Positions 61,203-64,000 of a stretch of DNA of 64,000 nt are shown in pieces. The notes beneath the pieces are model-generated. The model was not told the DNA's origin. It did not search any database and worked only from the letters and a program-made list of their open reading frames with translations. The DNA is taken from contig NC_090291.1 in NCBI RefSeq assembly GCF_037392515.1, forward strand, positions 26,398,001 through 26,462,000, written 5' to 3'. The DNA comes from Haliotis asinina (taxonomy: Eukaryota; Mollusca; Gastropoda; Lepetellida; Haliotidae). Within the stretch, counting starts at the first letter, position 1, and each line of letters begins with the position of its first letter. A program made the translations under genes and the position numbers.

Positions 61203-62220
61203 CAAGTGTCACTTACAATTGTTGTAATGATAGTCACAATGAATTGATACAATCTAACTGTTACTCCATGTCGAGAAAAACTACCAATATCCCCCAAGGC
61301 CTCTCAGAACCCCTTTGTCCTTGCCGCAACCCCGTAGTCATGCTGTGTCCATTCACGTGGAACCATTCAATCACACACCTGGCGTCGTGCCCAAATCACA
61401 CAAGTTCATAAACAAATCTATCTGTCGTTACCTATGTTTAGCCACTGAGGCGGTTATCCCCCTTTACATACCTCACACATACAGTACCTCATACAACATT
61501 CACAGATACTTATGCTGTGTATTTGTCTGCGGTCACACTTTTATTGCAGGTGAAATAGTCATTCGCCTTCTCATTTAGTTTCGGAATATGATCAGATCTC
61601 TGTTGATGCGAGGCGAATGAAATTTTTCACTGCGGGCGAACCACGAATTTGACGTGGAGAAGGGCTTGTATTTCGGACGCTACCTGAGCAATATGTGAAA
61701 GTGGTCAAGCAACGCAGAAAGACTTGTCAACTCTAAACATTGGTCAAAAGGACACAAACGGAAAGGTAACACGTTTATTGTACCAATACTGAATACCAGC
61801 TGTGTCGTGTACAACACGCGGTCCGCTTATTTAGTGTAAATACCTGCCTACTGTTAGCTGTCAGTAGGCAAGCTGTAAATCCATAATCTAATTACTGGTA
61901 TGTCGAGACATATTTACCCATGGAATCTCACGTATGAAGAGCCGTGACACCAGAAATCACTCCTGTAAGTCCCGATTAGGATTACATGTTGCACAGGAAA
62001 GTATCAGCTGCATGGGGAGTGATATAGTGGCTCTATCTATGATACGCTCATTGTACTGACAGAATGAAGAAACGGCCTGGACGGTAGCTCCAGATCAAGT
62101 AAAAGGTAGGTTAATGTTTACAAACATTTCCTTTGACAGATGGTATGACGAGTGATAGCAGCAAGGCAGGTCAGCAAGAGAAATGACATTCTCAACACTG
62201 AATGCCGTCATTAATTCTTC
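61203..62220. other. Unassigned
   Basis: No gene or known element recognised. Confidence 0.45.
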
Positions 62221-62234
62221 ATTTGGGTACACAG

Positions 62235-62765
62235 GGAATGTAGAACACCGCCACACACAAGTCATAGATCACACAGTCTGACATCTTGTATGTAACACAC
62301 CGCCACATCAGATACAGAAATCACACAGTCTGACATCTTGCATGTAACACACCGCCACACACCAGATATAGAAATCACACAGTCTGACATCTTGTATGTA
62401 ACACACACACACCCACATCAGATACAGAAATCACACAGTCTGACATCTTGTATGTAACACTCCGCCACACATCAGATATGGAAATCACACAGTCTGACAT
62501 CTTGTATGTAACACACACCCCCACATCAGATACAGAAAATACACAGTCTGACATCTTGTATGTAACACTCCGCCACACATCAGATATGGAAATCACACAG
62601 TCTCACATCTTGTATGTAACACACACACCCACATCAGATACAGAAATCACACAGTCTGACGTCTTGCATGTAACACACCGCCACACATCAGATACAGAAA
62701 TCACACAGTCTGACGTCTTGCATGTAACACACCGCCGCACATCAGATATAGAAATCACACACGTG
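62235..62765 (+). repeat. Minisatellite, 54-bp unit, about 9 copies
   Basis: 'gtctgacatcttg.atgtaacac' recurs at about 62281, 62333, 62387, 62443, 62497, 62551, 62605, 62659 and 62713, mostly exactly 54 apart. Two unit types alternate in the middle ('cgccacacatcagatatggaaatcac' and 'acacccacatcagatacagaaatcac'), giving a 108-bp higher-order repeat. 54 is divisible by 3, hence the 143-codon ORF on one strand and 73-codon ORF on the other. Confidence 0.93.
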
Positions 62766-63342
62766 CTTGCATACTTGCTTGCAGAAATGTCTCAGTATGC
62801 GATCTTAGACCCTATTACATTTTGTTCTCATAACAACATAATGTCTTTTGTATCAAGATGCTTAAAGCGGTATACGTAAATATGATAATTTTCTGTTTGG
62901 AAGATATTCAAGTGTTAAGACAGAATCTAATAGTTCAGTAAATGCGACCACAGCTCGTAGTGCATGGGACGTGACCTTATCCCTGTTGAGTCCAGTCCCA
63001 GCCAGTGTTTATTCACAGGGTTGAGATTCGCACAGTTAAGTAGATCTATATAAATAACCCCTCATACAGATACCAAAGTGCACGTCTTCTCTTAGGAAAG
63101 TTCACTGCAAGGCTTCACTAAAGTCGCAGAGACTCATTACTGTCTTCTCAGCCTCGATGAGATCAATGTTTGATGAGATGAAAACAAATAACGTGAAAGA
63201 CTTACTTGTACTTCCTGTGACAGCCAACGTCCTTACATACCACAACTCATTGCTATAGCAAATTGTCAAAGACAAATAATTCAGCGTCGCATGTACAGGT
63301 GTTTGCCTTCCCATCGACAAAGTAGGTATATTTCATTTGGTT
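62766..63342. other. Unassigned spacer between two minisatellites
   Basis: AT-rich; no gene recognised. Confidence 0.45.
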
Positions 63343-64000
63343 AATAGTCATTATGTCATACCTGGACATTCCTGTCCCGCGTCCCTCTCCATCTGAGTAA
63401 TAGTCATTATGTCATACCTGGACATTCCTGTCCCGCGTCCCCTACAGGTAAGTAATAGTCATTATGTCATACCTGGACATTCCTGTCCCGCGTCCCTCTC
63501 CATCTGAGTAATAGTCATTATGTCATACCTGGACATTCCTGTCCCGCGTCCCCTACATGTAAGTAATAGTCATTATGTCATACCTGGACATTCCTGTCCC
63601 GCGTCACTCTCCATCTGAGTAATAGTCATTATGTCATACCTGGACATTCCTGTCCCGCGTCCCCTACATGTAAGTAATAGTCATTATGTCATACCTGGAC
63701 ATTCCTGTCCCGCGTCCCCTACATGTAAGTAATAGTCATTATGTCATACCTGGACATTCCTGTCCCGCGTCCCCTACATGTAAGTAATAGTCATTATGTC
63801 ATACCTGGACATTCCTGTCCCGCGTCACTCTCCATCTGAGTAATAGTCATTATGTCATACCTGGACATTCCTGTCCCGCGTCCCTCTCCATCTGAGTAAT
63901 AGTCATTATGTCATACCTGGACATTCCTGTCCTGCGTCCCTCTCCATCTGAGTAATAGTCATTATGTCATACCTGGACATTCCTGTCCCGCGTCACTCTC
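63343..64000 (+). repeat. Minisatellite of two unit types (56 and 55 bp), runs off the window
   Basis: Twelve units of 'aatagtcattatgtcatacctggacattcctgtcccgcgtc' differing in the junction: type A 'cctctccatctgagt' or 'actctccatctgagt' (56 bp) and type B 'ccctacatgtaagt' (55 bp). Order read: A B A B A' B B B A' A A A'. Conserved parts are almost identical between units, so the array is young. It continues past 64000. Confidence 0.96.

Noticed and set aside
62448..62879. 143-residue ORF as a repetitive protein
   Set aside because: It is produced by the 54-bp tandem unit, which keeps any frame open; both strands are open and there are no gene signals.
63343..64000. CRISPR-like look of regular repeats with short variable parts
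   Set aside because: The variable part has only two states and is about 12 bp, there are no unique spacers, and the genome is eukaryotic with spliced genes.

Overview
The window looks like nuclear DNA of a marine mollusc, most probably a vetigastropod close to abalone (Haliotis). It is AT-rich, its genes are cut into small exons by long repeat-filled introns, and its repeats (SINE-like units with 'ggccttcagcaacccatgcttgccat' style bodies, tandem-core elements, DIRS-like retroelements) are of a kind I associate with molluscs. The organism call is inference from memory of these repeats, not from a search.

Two protein genes can be read with confidence. GPATCH1 (plus strand, 8808-47307) has 18 coding exons that join in one frame with GT-AG borders, giving about 919 residues plus one split codon. 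Only the first coding exon, about 20 residues in the human protein, is missing and was not found in the upstream 8.8 kb. It is a G-patch spliceosome protein expected to work with a DEAH helicase. HSBP1 (minus strand, 53419-50256) has three coding exons and 75 residues, and encodes the small coiled-coil heat shock factor binding protein. Its second intron has AT-AC ends with a textbook U12 5' splice site and branch site, so it should be removed by the minor spliceosome. The two genes are convergent, with about 2.9 kb between their stop codons.

Everything else is repeats, decayed mobile elements or sequence I could not assign. 1-8800: part of a 174-bp tandem-core element, a LINE with a TTAA-flanked nonautonomous element nested in it, and a second LINE fragment. 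GPATCH1 introns: two DIRS-like tyrosine-recombinase retroelements (9.4-12.0 kb, 14.7-17.4 kb), an inverted pair of the TTAA element around exons 2-3, a PIF/Harbinger relic (19.5-20.7 kb), a complete-looking tandem-core ('pearl'-like) element (25.8-27.1 kb), head-to-head SINE palindromes (27.1-27.4 and 30.4-30.8 kb), a Tc1-like transposase relic (32.5-33.6 kb) and other DIRS fragments. 47-54 kb: LINE 3' ends, a long-TIR foldback element and a MITE hairpin. 54-64 kb: no convincing gene except a small degenerate C2H2 zinc-finger ORF, plus three minisatellites (about 50 bp, 54 bp and 55/56 bp units), the last running off the window end.

I did not find an undescribed multi-gene system. The strongest observations are the AT-AC intron in HSBP1, the empty-site proof of a TTAA target duplication in the nested element, and the inverted SINE structures.
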